DNA of 64,000 nucleotides from Deltaproteobacteria bacterium (GTDB lineage Bacteria; Myxococcota; JADLHZ01): NCBI GenBank assembly GCA_020848545.1, contig JADLHZ010000007.1, positions 1 to 64,000 of the forward strand, read 5' to 3'. Shown piece by piece: positions 8,505 to 17,575 of this stretch (position 1 is its first letter; each line of letters starts with the position of its first letter). The notes under the pieces were generated by a model. It saw only the letters and a program-made list of their open reading frames with translations, ran no database searches and was not told where the DNA came from. The position numbers and the translations under genes were made by a program.

Positions 8505-10055
8505 TTATTTGGCGCCGTGGCCCGGGCCCAAGATCTTCGGCCGGTACGTCTTGAAGTCGAAGAGATCCGAGTGCTCCTTCGTATGGCACTGTAGACACAA
8601 CGCCTCGCCCGGCGCCTTCACGAACGGCGCCTCGGTCTTCGTGGTCTTCGCGTGGATCGATCCCGGACCGTGGCAGCTCTCGCAGCCGACATCCGGCAGC
8701 GCGCCGATCTTCTGCGGCGAGCAGAACCCGCCAGCCGCGTTGAAGCCCGTCGTGTGGCAGCCGATGCACGAAAGATCGCAGAGCTTCCCCGCTTCTTCCA
8801 AGGTCTCGACGGCGTGCGCATGCTTCGTCGTCTTCCATTGCGCGAGGGCCGGCGCGTGGCAGCTCCCGCAGGCGGCGCTGCCGATGTAGCTCGGCGCACC
8901 GGGCGGCGCCTTTTCGCATTCGAGGCCCTCGGTCGCGCGCTTGGACGACTCGCAGAGCGTGGCGTTGTAGGCCTTCATCTTGGCGAGCGCGCTCTTGTCG
9001 TCCGGCATTTTCTTCGTCAAGGGCACGAGCGAGTAGCGGAGGTAGCGCTCCTTCGGCGGGGGCGGCGGCTTGTTCTGCAGCTCGGCGATCTGTCGGGCGA
9101 GATCTTCGCGCCGCCCCATCTGCAGGTTCTTCAGCGCGGGATCGACGTTCTTCGGCAGCGCGGCGATCTCACTCTCGGCGGCGGCGAGCTGGCGCTGGAG
9201 CTGCGAGAGCTCGAGCGCGCCGCCGTCGTAGTACGCCCAGCGCTTCGATCCAGCGGTGGCGCCGCGCACGAGCTCCAGCAGACCGACGCGCTGCCCTTGC
9301 TCGCCGGCGTCGACGATCAAGGTCCCGCCGAGACGCTGCGGCGCGTGCGGCTCGCCGGCGGCGGCGGCGATCACCACGTCGAGGTCCGGAACGGCCTGGG
9401 CGAGCGCACGCGCCTGCGGCCAGTCGAGCGAGGTGAGCGCCACAACCGCGTCGTTCCTCTCCCGCGCCAAAGCCACCTTGACGACGAGCGCGCGCGGATC
9501 AAACGGCGGCGCGCGCACGCCGATGAACGCCACGTTGAGCTCGGCGGCCCGCTGCGAAACCACGGCGCCGTCCTCGAGCCACGGGTTCTTCAGCTCGCGC
9601 ACGAGCTTTCCGCCGCCGTGCATGAGATCGAAGGGTCCCGGCGTCTGCGCGAGCACACCCGCGTCTCGATACACCTCGGCGACGACCCGCGCCCGCGCCT
9701 CATCCTGCTCGAGCGTCGTCGCCTTGCTGGCGCCGCTCTCGAAGAGGAAGTTGCCGGCGGTGACGATCATCGGCTCGCCGTGGCTGCGCTTCTTGTCGGC
9801 GACCAGCTGGGCGAGCTTGGCGATGCCGCCGAGCGGGTTCGAGGTGCAACCGCACGGCGCCACGTAACCGCGCAGCTCGGTCGTGATGATGACGAGCGCG
9901 CGATCGCTGGTCAGCACCGGCTCGCTCGCCGGCGCCACCTTTTCCTTGCAAGCGTGCAAACTACCCACGGAAAGCGCGAGCGTGAGGAGCAAAAGACCTG
10001 GACGTGCCTTTCTCCTTGCCGCTAGACTCGCTGTCGTGGCCGACGATCCAGACAA
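8505..10055 (-). CDS. UshA-like / tetraheme cytochrome c lipoprotein
   Basis: A 516-residue lipoprotein with two parts. After a signal peptide ending SLHAC (Cys36), the N-terminal domain resembles the 5'-nucleotidase/UshA metallophosphatase fold and contains GYVAPCGCTSNPLGG and GNFLFESGA. A coiled segment and a Pro-rich linker follow. The C-terminal domain has four CXXCH heme sites (CGSCH, CIGCH, CESCH, CLQCH), as in cytochrome c554-type proteins, so it should carry electrons in the periplasm or at the cell surface. Related UshA-like proteins in other delta-proteobacteria include selenoprotein forms; this copy uses cysteines. The start is a TTG chosen for the GGAAGGAG eight bases upstream. 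Confidence 0.82.
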   Translation of the reverse strand: MSGSSATTASLAARRKARPGLLLLTLALSVGSLHACKEKVAPASEPVLTSDRALVIITTELRGYVAPCGCTSNPLGGIAKLAQLVADKKRSHGEPMIVTAGNFLFESGASKATTLEQDEARARVVAEVYRDAGVLAQTPGPFDLMHGGGKLVRELKNPWLEDGAVVSQRAAELNVAFIGVRAPPFDPRALVVKVALARERNDAVVALTSLDWPQARALAQAVPDLDVVIAAAAGEPHAPQRLGGTLIVDAGEQGQRVGLLELVRGATAGSKRWAYYDGGALELSQLQRQLAAAESEIAALPKNVDPALKNLQMGRREDLARQIAELQNKPPPPPKERYLRYSLVPLTKKMPDDKSALAKMKAYNATLCESSKRATEGLECEKAPPGAPSYIGSAACGSCHAPALAQWKTTKHAHAVETLEEAGKLCDLSCIGCHTTGFNAAGGFCSPQKIGALPDVGCESCHGPGSIHAKTTKTEAPFVKAPGEALCLQCHTKEHSDLFDFKTYRPKILGPGHGAK

Positions 10056-10422
10056 GCCGCTCACTCCTTCCACCTACGAGAACCCGTTGCCCGGGACTGA
10101 AGATACTCTGCCAAAAGAGTATCAGCGAGCAAGCCACGAGATCCTGTACGAGAGCATCATGCACTCCGGCGGCGAGGCGTTCGGCAATCCGCTCGGCCCG
10201 GGCGTGACGACGTTGACGCAAAAGTCGGTGCGCCGCTTCAGGAAGCGCGGCCACTTCTTCATCTCGACCTATGAAACGCACGAGACCCGGCGAAAGAATC
10301 CCTTCACCCGCGCCGGCTCGTCGAACATGGTGCGCGAGTACACGGACGACGCCATCGCCTACGCGAACGATCCGTCGAAGTGGAAGCGCCCGTGGTGGAA
10401 GCGCCTGCTCGGGATCAAATGA
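10036..10422 (+). CDS. Hypothetical protein, 128 residues
   Basis: Not recognised. The protein is basic and soluble with no signal peptide; it has STYETHETRRKNPFTRAGSS in the middle and ends in Trp/Lys-rich WKRPWWKRLLGIK, which could contact a membrane. The likely start is GTG at 10036, since no other start codon is available near it; this makes its 5' end overlap the 5' end of the divergent multiheme gene by about 20 bp. Its stop codon overlaps the ATG of the next gene (ATGA), so it is translationally coupled to a sigma-54 activator and may act in the same process. Confidence 0.65.
   Translation: MADDPDKPLTPSTYENPLPGTEDTLPKEYQRASHEILYESIMHSGGEAFGNPLGPGVTTLTQKSVRRFRKRGHFFISTYETHETRRKNPFTRAGSSNMVREYTDDAIAYANDPSKWKRPWWKRLLGIK
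10064..10071 (-). promoter_or_regulatory. Ribosome binding site fixing a TTG start
   Basis: Minus-strand GGAAGGAG lies eight bases upstream of TTG 10055-10053. An ATG at 10073 overlaps the site itself and has no comparable signal, so TTG is the better start of the multiheme lipoprotein. Confidence 0.5.
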
Positions 10423-11531
10423 TGCTCGACGAGATCCGCGCGGCGGCCCCGGGCATTGCCGCGCCACATCCGATCGTCGCGCACAGTCCCGCGATGCGCA
10501 CGGTGCTCTCGCTGATCGGCCGCGTAGCCAGCAAACAGATCGACGTGCTCCTGCTCGGCGAGAGCGGCACCGGCAAGGAGCTCGTCGCCAAGGCCCTGCA
10601 CCTCTCGAGCGAGCGCAAGCAGAAGCCCTTCGTCGCGCTCAACGTGGCGGCGATCGCGCAGGAGCTCATCGAGAGTGAGCTCTTCGGCAGCGAGAAAGGC
10701 GCCTACACCGGCGCGCACGAGAGCCGCCCGGGAAAGTTCGAGCTCGCCAAGGACGGCACGCTCTTCCTCGACGAGATCGGCGAGATGTCGCTCGAGATGC
10801 AGACGAAGCTCCTGCGCGTCTTGCAAGAGCGCGAGTTCGAGCGCGTCGGCAGCCACGCGCCGATCGCGTTTACGGCGCGCATCGTCGCGGCGACGAACAA
10901 GGACCTCGAGCGCGCCGTCAACGAGCGGCGCTTTCGCGAAGACCTCTTCTACCGCCTGAACGTCTTTCCGGTGCATGTGCCGCCCCTGCGCGAGCGCCAC
11001 GAAGATATCCCGGTGCTGGCGCGCACCTTCGCGGCCGAGGAGGGCAAGGCGCTGCGCGGCTTTGCGCTCGAGCTCTCGGACGCAGCGATCGCGCTCCTCG
11101 CCGAGCATCCGTGGCCGGGCAACGTGCGCGAGCTCAAGAACACGATCTCGCGCGCGGTGATCCTGACGGCCAAGCACACGCTCGACCAAGAGGACCTCGC
11201 GCCCTTGCTCCGCGAGCGGCCGAAGGAGCACGGCGCCGCCCGGGCGAGCGACAAGGTGACCGAGGAGCAGCCGCTGCTCGCGCCGCCGGACTTCATGACG
11301 ATGCCGCTCGAAGAGCTCGTGATGAAGCGCCTACAGCCCTTCGTCGCGAAGTTCTGCGAAGGGCCGACCGGCGATCTCTACAAGCTCGTCGAGGCGCAGA
11401 TGGAGCGCGCGCTCTTTCGCCTCGTGCTCGATCGGACCCGCGGCAACCAGCTCCGCGCCGCGGAAATTTTGGGCTTGAACCGAAATACGCTACGGAAGAA
11501 ATTGCGCGAGCTCGGGCTCGAGCGAAAGTAG
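10419..11531 (+). CDS. Sigma-54-dependent activator without receiver domain
   Basis: AAA+ enhancer-binding protein of 370 residues that should remodel RNA polymerase-sigma-54. The central domain begins almost at the N-terminus: GESGTGKE is Walker A, EKGAYTGA is the GAFTGA loop with Tyr in place of Phe, GTLFLDEI is Walker B, and RIVAATNKDL is sensor I. Fis-type HTH at the end reads RAAEILGLNRNTLRKKLREL. There is no receiver, GAF or FHA domain, so like PspF it must be controlled by a partner or by level; the upstream coupled gene is a candidate. The start ATG overlaps the upstream stop codon. Confidence 0.92.
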   Translation: MMLDEIRAAAPGIAAPHPIVAHSPAMRTVLSLIGRVASKQIDVLLLGESGTGKELVAKALHLSSERKQKPFVALNVAAIAQELIESELFGSEKGAYTGAHESRPGKFELAKDGTLFLDEIGEMSLEMQTKLLRVLQEREFERVGSHAPIAFTARIVAATNKDLERAVNERRFREDLFYRLNVFPVHVPPLRERHEDIPVLARTFAAEEGKALRGFALELSDAAIALLAEHPWPGNVRELKNTISRAVILTAKHTLDQEDLAPLLRERPKEHGAARASDKVTEEQPLLAPPDFMTMPLEELVMKRLQPFVAKFCEGPTGDLYKLVEAQMERALFRLVLDRTRGNQLRAAEILGLNRNTLRKKLRELGLERK

Positions 11532-11538
11532 AGGACCC

Positions 11539-12192
11539 ATGGCCGCCAGCAAAGAGCAGCTCGCCTTCATCCGCGGAGTTTACGGCATCGTCGACGAAGA
11601 CGCGGGCCGCGACATGGACGAGGTGCTCGACGCCTACCTGACCGGCGGCGCCTTGGCGATCCAGCTGCGCATGAAGAGCGCGCCGACCCGCGCGCTCATC
11701 GATTGGGCGAAGGGCGCGAAAGAGAAGTGCGCGCAGGCCGGCGCCTTGTTCATCATCAACGACCGCGCCGACGTCGCCGCGTTGATCGAGGCCGACGGCG
11801 TGCACCTCGGCCAGACCGACATCCCCGTCGCAGCGGCGCGCGCGTTGCTGCCGAACGGCGTCATCGGCAGGAGCACGCACAACGAGCGGCAGATCTGGCT
11901 CGCGAGCGCCGAGGGCGCCGACTACGTGGGCTTCGGGCCGGTCTTCAAGCCGAAGTCGAAGCGCGACCACGAGCCGCTCGTCGGCATCAAGGGCCTGTTG
12001 CAAGCGGTGAAGACCGCGCCGCTGCCGGTCGTCGCGATCGGCGGCATCGCGCTCGACAACATCAAGCAAGTCGTCGGCACGGGCGTCGCGGCGGCGGCGA
12101 CGATCAGCTGCGTGGCGCAGGCGTGGCAGCCGAAAGACGCCGTGCGCTCGCTCGTGCGTGCGTTTACGGTTGCCCCGGCGCGCGTCGGTTAG
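11539..12192 (+). CDS. thiE: Thiamine-phosphate synthase
   Basis: Cytoplasmic TIM-barrel enzyme joining HMP-pyrophosphate and thiazole phosphate to thiamine phosphate. The 217-residue length is typical. Family motifs are visible in order: IQLRMK on strand 2, FIINDRADVA, DGVHLGQTD, IGRSTH (usually G-x-S-x-H), GADYVGFGPVF, and VVAIGGI for phosphate binding near the C-terminus. It begins 7 bp after the sigma-54 activator and shares its direction. I see no THI-box riboswitch in front and no other thiamine gene nearby. Its stop overlaps the stop of the convergent 1406-residue gene by 3 bp. Confidence 0.9.
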   Translation: MAASKEQLAFIRGVYGIVDEDAGRDMDEVLDAYLTGGALAIQLRMKSAPTRALIDWAKGAKEKCAQAGALFIINDRADVAALIEADGVHLGQTDIPVAAARALLPNGVIGRSTHNERQIWLASAEGADYVGFGPVFKPKSKRDHEPLVGIKGLLQAVKTAPLPVVAIGGIALDNIKQVVGTGVAAAATISCVAQAWQPKDAVRSLVRAFTVAPARVG

Positions 12193-15100
12193 GTCGCGCG
12201 CCTCCACCAGCGCCACGGTCTCCATTCGAACGGCCGATAGAAGCCGTGGGCGGCGAACGCGGCGAAGCCCCACTTCAACCACGCGATCAGCGCGCGCGCG
12301 AGCCATAGCGCCCACGCGAGCATCAGCACGCGGTAGATGAAGATCGGCACGCTGACGAGGCTGCCCTTCGGCAACACGCCGGCGCTGCGATCGATGTACC
12401 AGCGCAGGCTCGCCGAAGACGCGCCGTTGCCGAGCACTTGCATGTCTGGATCGACGACGAGACCCGCACGGATCGCCGAGAACAACACGGCGAACATCGC
12501 CATCGACAAGCCGACGAACGCGAGCTGCGCGGCGTCGTACCAGAAGCCGCTGATCACGTTGAGGTAGCGCTGGCGGAGCGCGAGGAGCACGAACCAAGCA
12601 TAGACGACGAAGGCGCCGCCTAGCTCGACCTGCGTGAGGCCGAGCCCGAGCAGGAACCAGTGGAGCGCCGTGACGGGAATCGCGAGCTCCTGGCTCACCT
12701 TCCCCATCACGAAGGCAACGAGCGCGATCAACACGAGCGCGCCCCAAAAGAGCACCGCCGGCCCCGCTCCGTCGCCAGGCGCGAGCAGCAGCCAGCGTTC
12801 ACTCGGCACCTGCAGATAGAGCTCGGCGTTGACGGCCGCGCGGCCGAGGTCGACCTCCGGCGAGCGCACGAGCGTCGAGAGCCCGCGCTCCTCACGCCAC
12901 TCGATCTCGGCGGTCTGCGATCCGGGGCTGAGCGGCAAGGTCAACGCGCGACCGACTTGCCGGATCGGCTGCGAGCTTTGGTTCATCTTCACGCTCTGCA
13001 CCGTGGCGCCTTCCGGGAGCGTGATCGCATGCTGGCCACCGCGGCTCGAGCGCATCTGTAGCACCAGCGTCGCGTCGCTCGTGCGCAGGCCCGGCCGAAA
13101 CGTGAGCGTGCTGCGATCGATCGTCAGCGTCTGACCCTCGACGCCTTCGGGCCGCCGCACCTTCACGGTGATCGACTCGCCGGGCCACGGCCGCCACATC
13201 GCGCCGCCGCCGCCACGCACCGGCGCGAAGCCGTTGACGTCGAAGTGCCATACCGAGCTCGCGTCGATGCGCCAGATCTCGGTCCACGGCGCGTCGGTCT
13301 TCGCCTTCAGCACGATCTCCGGCCGCTCCTTCAGCACGCTGCGCCACACGAGCTCTTGGTCTTGCGGCCCCATGTTGACGAGCGCCTTCTGCCCTTCGAC
13401 GCGCACGCCTTCGCTGGTCACGCTCTCGCCGTCGACGAGCGGCACCTCGAGCACGATCGCCGTGCCGAGCGGCGTCGCGCGGCGCACCGTCGTCTCGATT
13501 TGCCACGAGAGGCCGAGCTCTACGTGACGCTCGATCGACGAAAACGGCGGCAACGAGCCCTGCTGCAGCGCGGCCTTCTTCTCGCCGCTGCGTTGCTCGG
13601 TGCGCGAGAGCTGCAGGATCTCGTCGACCTCGCCGTCTTCGTGCAGGCCGTCGACGGTCCAGCCGGCGGTGCGCGCTTCGACGAAGTGCGGCTTCTCGAC
13701 CATCGGGAGCTGGATGCTGTCGCGCTCGGGCAGCGCGCCTTCGAGCACCAGGCGGTGCAGGCCCGGCTCCAAGAGCACAAAGATTTGCCCGTCCTCGGTG
13801 GCAAAGAGCTCGCCCACTTTCTCGTCGACGCTGACACGCTCGGGCAGCCACTGATCGGCGCTGACCGGCAGCGGCACGCCGAGGCGCACCGCCGCGCTGA
13901 CCTCCATGCGCAAGCGCAAGACGCCGCCTTGCACCTCGAGGTTCATCCGCCCGATCGTCGCGCACTCCTCGCCACAGAGCGGTGGCCGCGTCAGCCGTTG
14001 TTGAAGCTCGTCGAGCGTCTCCTTGCTCGGAAAGTCGGCCGCCGCGGCGCTCGTGCTCGCGAAGAGGATGAGCGCCGCCGCACCGCCGCGCACGAAGCGC
14101 CGCTTCAGCGCCGCCGGCCACACGCCGCCAGGGAAGCCGAGCAGCACGACGAAGAGAAAGAAGACGAGCAGCGCGCGAAGAAATCCGAGCAGCGCGACGA
14201 ACCACGGCGGCAGCAGGAAGAGGCGCAGCTCCTGCTTCTGCGTCACCGGGCCCGAGAAGCCGATGCGAAAGGTGTTCCATTGCCACGCGGGAACGCCCGG
14301 GCCCGTCTGCACGATCGCCTTCGGATCGTGCGCGTAGAGGTTCTGAGTGTAGGCGGCCTTCTTCTGGCGCACGATCCCTTTGCTCGTCGACTGGATGGCG
14401 CCGAGGGAGCTGACGCCGATGCCTTGCCCGCGCTCGCCGCCGATCGCCTCGTCTCCGCCCTTGTCCTTCTCCTCCTCCTCCTTCATCATCTTCCTCTTCG
14501 GCTTCTGCTTGCCGCCCACCTTGCCTTCGTCCATGCGCGGGGGCGCGGCGTTCGGCGCGTTCATCTCCCGCGCGTTCTCCTCCTCTCGCACCACCAAAGC
14601 GTCCTGCAAGAAGCTCTCGCTCTGCTTCGTGTCGTAGTATCTTGGCGCCTCGTTCGCGGCGCCGAGCGTTTGGTTTTCGTGCTCGAGCGTCGGATAGAGC
14701 GCTTGCCGCACTTCGCCGGTGATGAACGGAATCACCGCGAAGGCGAGCGCGACCCACGCCGCGCCGCGACCCGCCTTGAGCCATGGCTTGACGCGCGCGA
14801 GCGGCACCACGCGCACCAGCGCTTCGGCGGCGAGGACGATGAGCCACAGCACCTGCGGCGCGTGGTTCTCGGGAACGCTGAGCACGAGCGCCGCACAGGC
14901 GACGGCCGCCGCCGCAACGCCGTAGAGCTTGAGCACCGCGAGCGTCACGATCATCACGAGGAAGAGCTCGAGCAGCGACCAGCGCGAGAACCAAGTTCCG
15001 GGCACGCTGTCGGCGCCGCTCACCGCGAAAAGGCGCCACCCTGGCGGAAGGTGCAGCTGCGCGCTGAGCCCGGCGAGATCTTGCGCCCATGACACCGCCG

Positions 15101-16409
15101 AGAACGATCGCCGCCCGTCATCCAAGCGGCTGTCGGCTTCGATCGCGAGGTGACCTTGGGGCACCTGCACGCCGGCGAGGCCGTCTTTTTCGACGCGCGT
15201 GATGAATTGATCGGCGCCGCTCGCGCTCACTCTGCCGAGGACGAAGCCCGGCTGCATCTCGAGGCGCGTGCCGTGGTTCTTCACGCCGCTCAGTCGATCG
15301 CGGAAGGTGTAGCCGCCGCCGTCGAAGTCGAGCCAGATCGATCGCTCGAGGACCAGCTTGTCGGGCTCGGGCTCGGCGTTGCCGCGGCGCTTCTCGACCA
15401 GGCGCATGGTCTCGCCTTGTCGCACTCGGAAGGTTTGAAAGCGCCGCCACTCGGCGGGCAGCGTGGTCTGCTGCGGATCGATCGTGTCCACGCCTTCGAC
15501 GTCGACGAGGCGCAGGTTCGGATCCGATTGAAACACCCAGACTTCTTCCGGCACCCACAGGCTCTGCGACGCACGCGGCTGCAGCGCTTTGACGTTTCCG
15601 GGATGGCGCGCGGCGATCTCGATGACGAAGCGTCCGGGCCGCACTTGAATGCGCATCTGGCCGTCTTGCTCGATGCGCGCGGGCAACGGCGACGTGAGAG
15701 CCAAGGGCACGAAGTCCGCGAGCAACACCGGGCCGATCGTCACTTCGCGCGCTTTGCCGGAGGCGAACAGCTCGATGCGGGTGTCGACGCGCACCGGCAG
15801 ATCGTCCGCGACCTTTCGGTGCACGACGAGATCCAAGCGGTTCTCTTCGGCTTCCTCGCGCTCGTCGTCCTCGGCCTTCGCCAAGAACACGGTGCCGTCG
15901 TCTTCGCGCTCGGGGAAGCGCACGCGCTTGTTCGCGATCGAGAGGCCGACGAGCGCGATGCCGCCTGGCACCGCGAGCGATTCCGGCAGCGCGTCCCACG
16001 CGAAGACACCGCTCAACGTGTGCGCGCCCGACGCGAGCTCGACGAAGGGCATGCCGTCGCGACTGACGACGAGAGCGGCCTTGCCGTCGACCTTCACGTC
16101 GAGCGGCCAGTGCTTCTCGTTGCCTGGGAGCGCGACGAGCCGCGTGCCGAAGGCGGTCGCGCGAAACGAGAACGTGCCGCGCTTCTGGCCGAGCTCGAGC
16201 TCGAGCCGCGATTGCCACGCACAGCCGGCGCTGCTGTCGTCGCCTTCGCCGCGCTCTTCACCGGCGACGATCGGACAGCCGAAGTCCTTGTGCTCAAAGA
16301 GCACCCACGGCACCCACGGCTTCAACGGCTCCGGCACTTCGGCTTGGCGCATCGGCTGGGCGTGGGCGACGGAGGTGCACAGGAAGACGGCAAGGAAGAA
16401 GACGCGCAT
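12189..16409 (-). CDS. Giant multi-domain membrane protein of unknown function
   Basis: A 1406-residue protein with a cleavable signal peptide (MRVFFLAVFLCTSVAHA). Residues 20-470 look like an extracytoplasmic beta-rich region. Several transmembrane helices fall at about 478-565, followed by a Lys/Glu-rich low-complexity loop near 630-670 and further helices near 745-800. A second large beta-rich extracytoplasmic region comes next, and the last 220 residues hold five or more helices. The duplicated arrangement of beta domain plus helices suggests an envelope machine or sensor, but I recognise no catalytic motif. The ATG has a GGGGAG ribosome binding site. It is monocistronic as far as can be seen, and convergent with thiE. 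Confidence 0.85.
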   Translation of the reverse strand: MRVFFLAVFLCTSVAHAQPMRQAEVPEPLKPWVPWVLFEHKDFGCPIVAGEERGEGDDSSAGCAWQSRLELELGQKRGTFSFRATAFGTRLVALPGNEKHWPLDVKVDGKAALVVSRDGMPFVELASGAHTLSGVFAWDALPESLAVPGGIALVGLSIANKRVRFPEREDDGTVFLAKAEDDEREEAEENRLDLVVHRKVADDLPVRVDTRIELFASGKAREVTIGPVLLADFVPLALTSPLPARIEQDGQMRIQVRPGRFVIEIAARHPGNVKALQPRASQSLWVPEEVWVFQSDPNLRLVDVEGVDTIDPQQTTLPAEWRRFQTFRVRQGETMRLVEKRRGNAEPEPDKLVLERSIWLDFDGGGYTFRDRLSGVKNHGTRLEMQPGFVLGRVSASGADQFITRVEKDGLAGVQVPQGHLAIEADSRLDDGRRSFSAVSWAQDLAGLSAQLHLPPGWRLFAVSGADSVPGTWFSRWSLLELFLVMIVTLAVLKLYGVAAAAVACAALVLSVPENHAPQVLWLIVLAAEALVRVVPLARVKPWLKAGRGAAWVALAFAVIPFITGEVRQALYPTLEHENQTLGAANEAPRYYDTKQSESFLQDALVVREEENAREMNAPNAAPPRMDEGKVGGKQKPKRKMMKEEEEKDKGGDEAIGGERGQGIGVSSLGAIQSTSKGIVRQKKAAYTQNLYAHDPKAIVQTGPGVPAWQWNTFRIGFSGPVTQKQELRLFLLPPWFVALLGFLRALLVFFLFVVLLGFPGGVWPAALKRRFVRGGAAALILFASTSAAAADFPSKETLDELQQRLTRPPLCGEECATIGRMNLEVQGGVLRLRMEVSAAVRLGVPLPVSADQWLPERVSVDEKVGELFATEDGQIFVLLEPGLHRLVLEGALPERDSIQLPMVEKPHFVEARTAGWTVDGLHEDGEVDEILQLSRTEQRSGEKKAALQQGSLPPFSSIERHVELGLSWQIETTVRRATPLGTAIVLEVPLVDGESVTSEGVRVEGQKALVNMGPQDQELVWRSVLKERPEIVLKAKTDAPWTEIWRIDASSVWHFDVNGFAPVRGGGGAMWRPWPGESITVKVRRPEGVEGQTLTIDRSTLTFRPGLRTSDATLVLQMRSSRGGQHAITLPEGATVQSVKMNQSSQPIRQVGRALTLPLSPGSQTAEIEWREERGLSTLVRSPEVDLGRAAVNAELYLQVPSERWLLLAPGDGAGPAVLFWGALVLIALVAFVMGKVSQELAIPVTALHWFLLGLGLTQVELGGAFVVYAWFVLLALRQRYLNVISGFWYDAAQLAFVGLSMAMFAVLFSAIRAGLVVDPDMQVLGNGASSASLRWYIDRSAGVLPKGSLVSVPIFIYRVLMLAWALWLARALIAWLKWGFAAFAAHGFYRPFEWRPWRWWRRAT

Positions 16410-16588
16410 GGGACTCCCCTCGAATTCGCCGAGGAGAATGCACCGAGGTCAGAGTGCTGGCGAGTTTATGGAAGCGATGCGGTGAACGAGGATGGGGACC
16501 ATCCAGCACAAAGGAAATGGGGAACGGAATGGGACTGGTGATTGGATTTCCCCGGCCTTGGGCCTCGATTCAATGCGTCACTTAGCGA

Positions 16589-16850
16589 CGCTCGCGCCGG
16601 CCGCTCCCCCAACGTACACCGCGGCACGGTCGGTCCCACCCGCCCCACGGCCGGCGCTCGAACGCGAAGCAAGGGATCGCGCCAACGACCGAAGCTGTGC
16701 GTCGGCGGAAGCAGCGCGGTGGCACAACGCACTCCGAGACCGCCTGATGTGCGGCACCCCTTGCCGCGCGCAGCATCGGTGACATCTCGCGACCTCGCCA
16801 GTGCGCGGCCGCACGGAAATCGGGAACCGGCTACGAAGGGGCGGTGCGAC
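16589..16850 (-). repeat. Inverted repeat, copy 1 (262 bp, full form)
   Basis: Read on the minus strand this copy runs from GTCGCACCGCCCCTTCGTAG to CCGGCGCGAGCG and matches the copy at 18178-18382 almost base for base. It differs by a few substitutions and by about 57 extra bases near 16681-16737 that the other copy lacks. Its inner end truncates the C-terminus of the IS4-type transposase right after the codons for RRTDRS. It gives an Arg-rich translation with no homology, so it is probably non-coding. Confidence 0.75.
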
Positions 16851-17453
16851 GCTGCGATCTGTTCGACGCTCGGGCAGCACGAAGCGTCCGAGCAGCTCAT
16901 TCAAGCGCTGCACGTGACGCGGGATCGCACCGACAGACATGCCCGGCAGCGAATCGAGGTACCACTCCTCGCGAATGGCGCGCAGCGCAGTGATGAAGCT
17001 GACGCGCAAGGGCGGCACCTTGGCGAGCCGAGCGGCGGCTCCATTTTCAGCCGCACGAGATTGTACGCAAGAGTGGTTCGCGTTCGATTCGCTGTCAGGC
17101 ACGCGGACGGTCGAGCCGTCGACGCCGTAGAGCGCAAGACCACGCCACCTGTCTTTGTCTGCGCTGCGATGTGCCCAGGTCTTCGCCGTCTGCTCGAACA
17201 GCCACTCGAGCGGCTCCTTGCCGAGCCGTGCGCGGGCTTGCAGTACAGCGCTCTTGCTCACATCGGCTGGCCTTTGACCTTCGCCGATGTCGAGCGTGCG
17301 GGCCACGTCGATGATCGGTCGGTCGCGTAGGAGCGCCATCCCGATCACGAGCCAGATCATCTCCTCGGCCGGCAGGCGCCTGCGCCGCAGCGTCACGGTG
17401 TCGGTCTTCTGCAGGGCCTCAGTCACCCAATCGGGGTCAATCTCCTCGCGCAA
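16851..17453 (-). pseudogene. IS4-family transposase, internally deleted
   Basis: The N-terminal part (LREEIDPDWVTEALQKT, RRRRLPAEEMIWLVIGMAL) matches the IS4 N-terminal domain, and YGVDGSTVRVPDS holds the first catalytic Asp of the DDE triad. The sequence then jumps to what should be the C-terminal part (PPLRVSFITALRAI ... LPERRTDRS), so the middle with the second Asp and the Glu is missing. The reading frame remains open across the deletion and continues into the adjacent repeat. No start ATG is present; the frame is open upstream and the 5' side runs into the Y1 transposase gene. It cannot be an active transposase. Confidence 0.75.
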
Positions 17454-17575
17454 CGAGTGATCACGATGAGCGAAATACGCAGTCTCATGACGAAGACGAC
17501 CGTGCGTCGCATGAGGCGCGCCCCGAGCTCACGGACAAGAGCGCGCTGCATGTCACGGTCCGCACCACGTCGCGC

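Noticed and set aside
11480-11540. TPP riboswitch before thiE
   Set aside because: Only 7 bp separate thiE from the preceding gene, so there is no room for the aptamer.
12892-15090. 732-codon minus-strand open frame inside the 1406-residue gene
   Set aside because: Arg-rich shadow in the +1 frame of a real gene; no signal peptide, motif or ribosome binding site.
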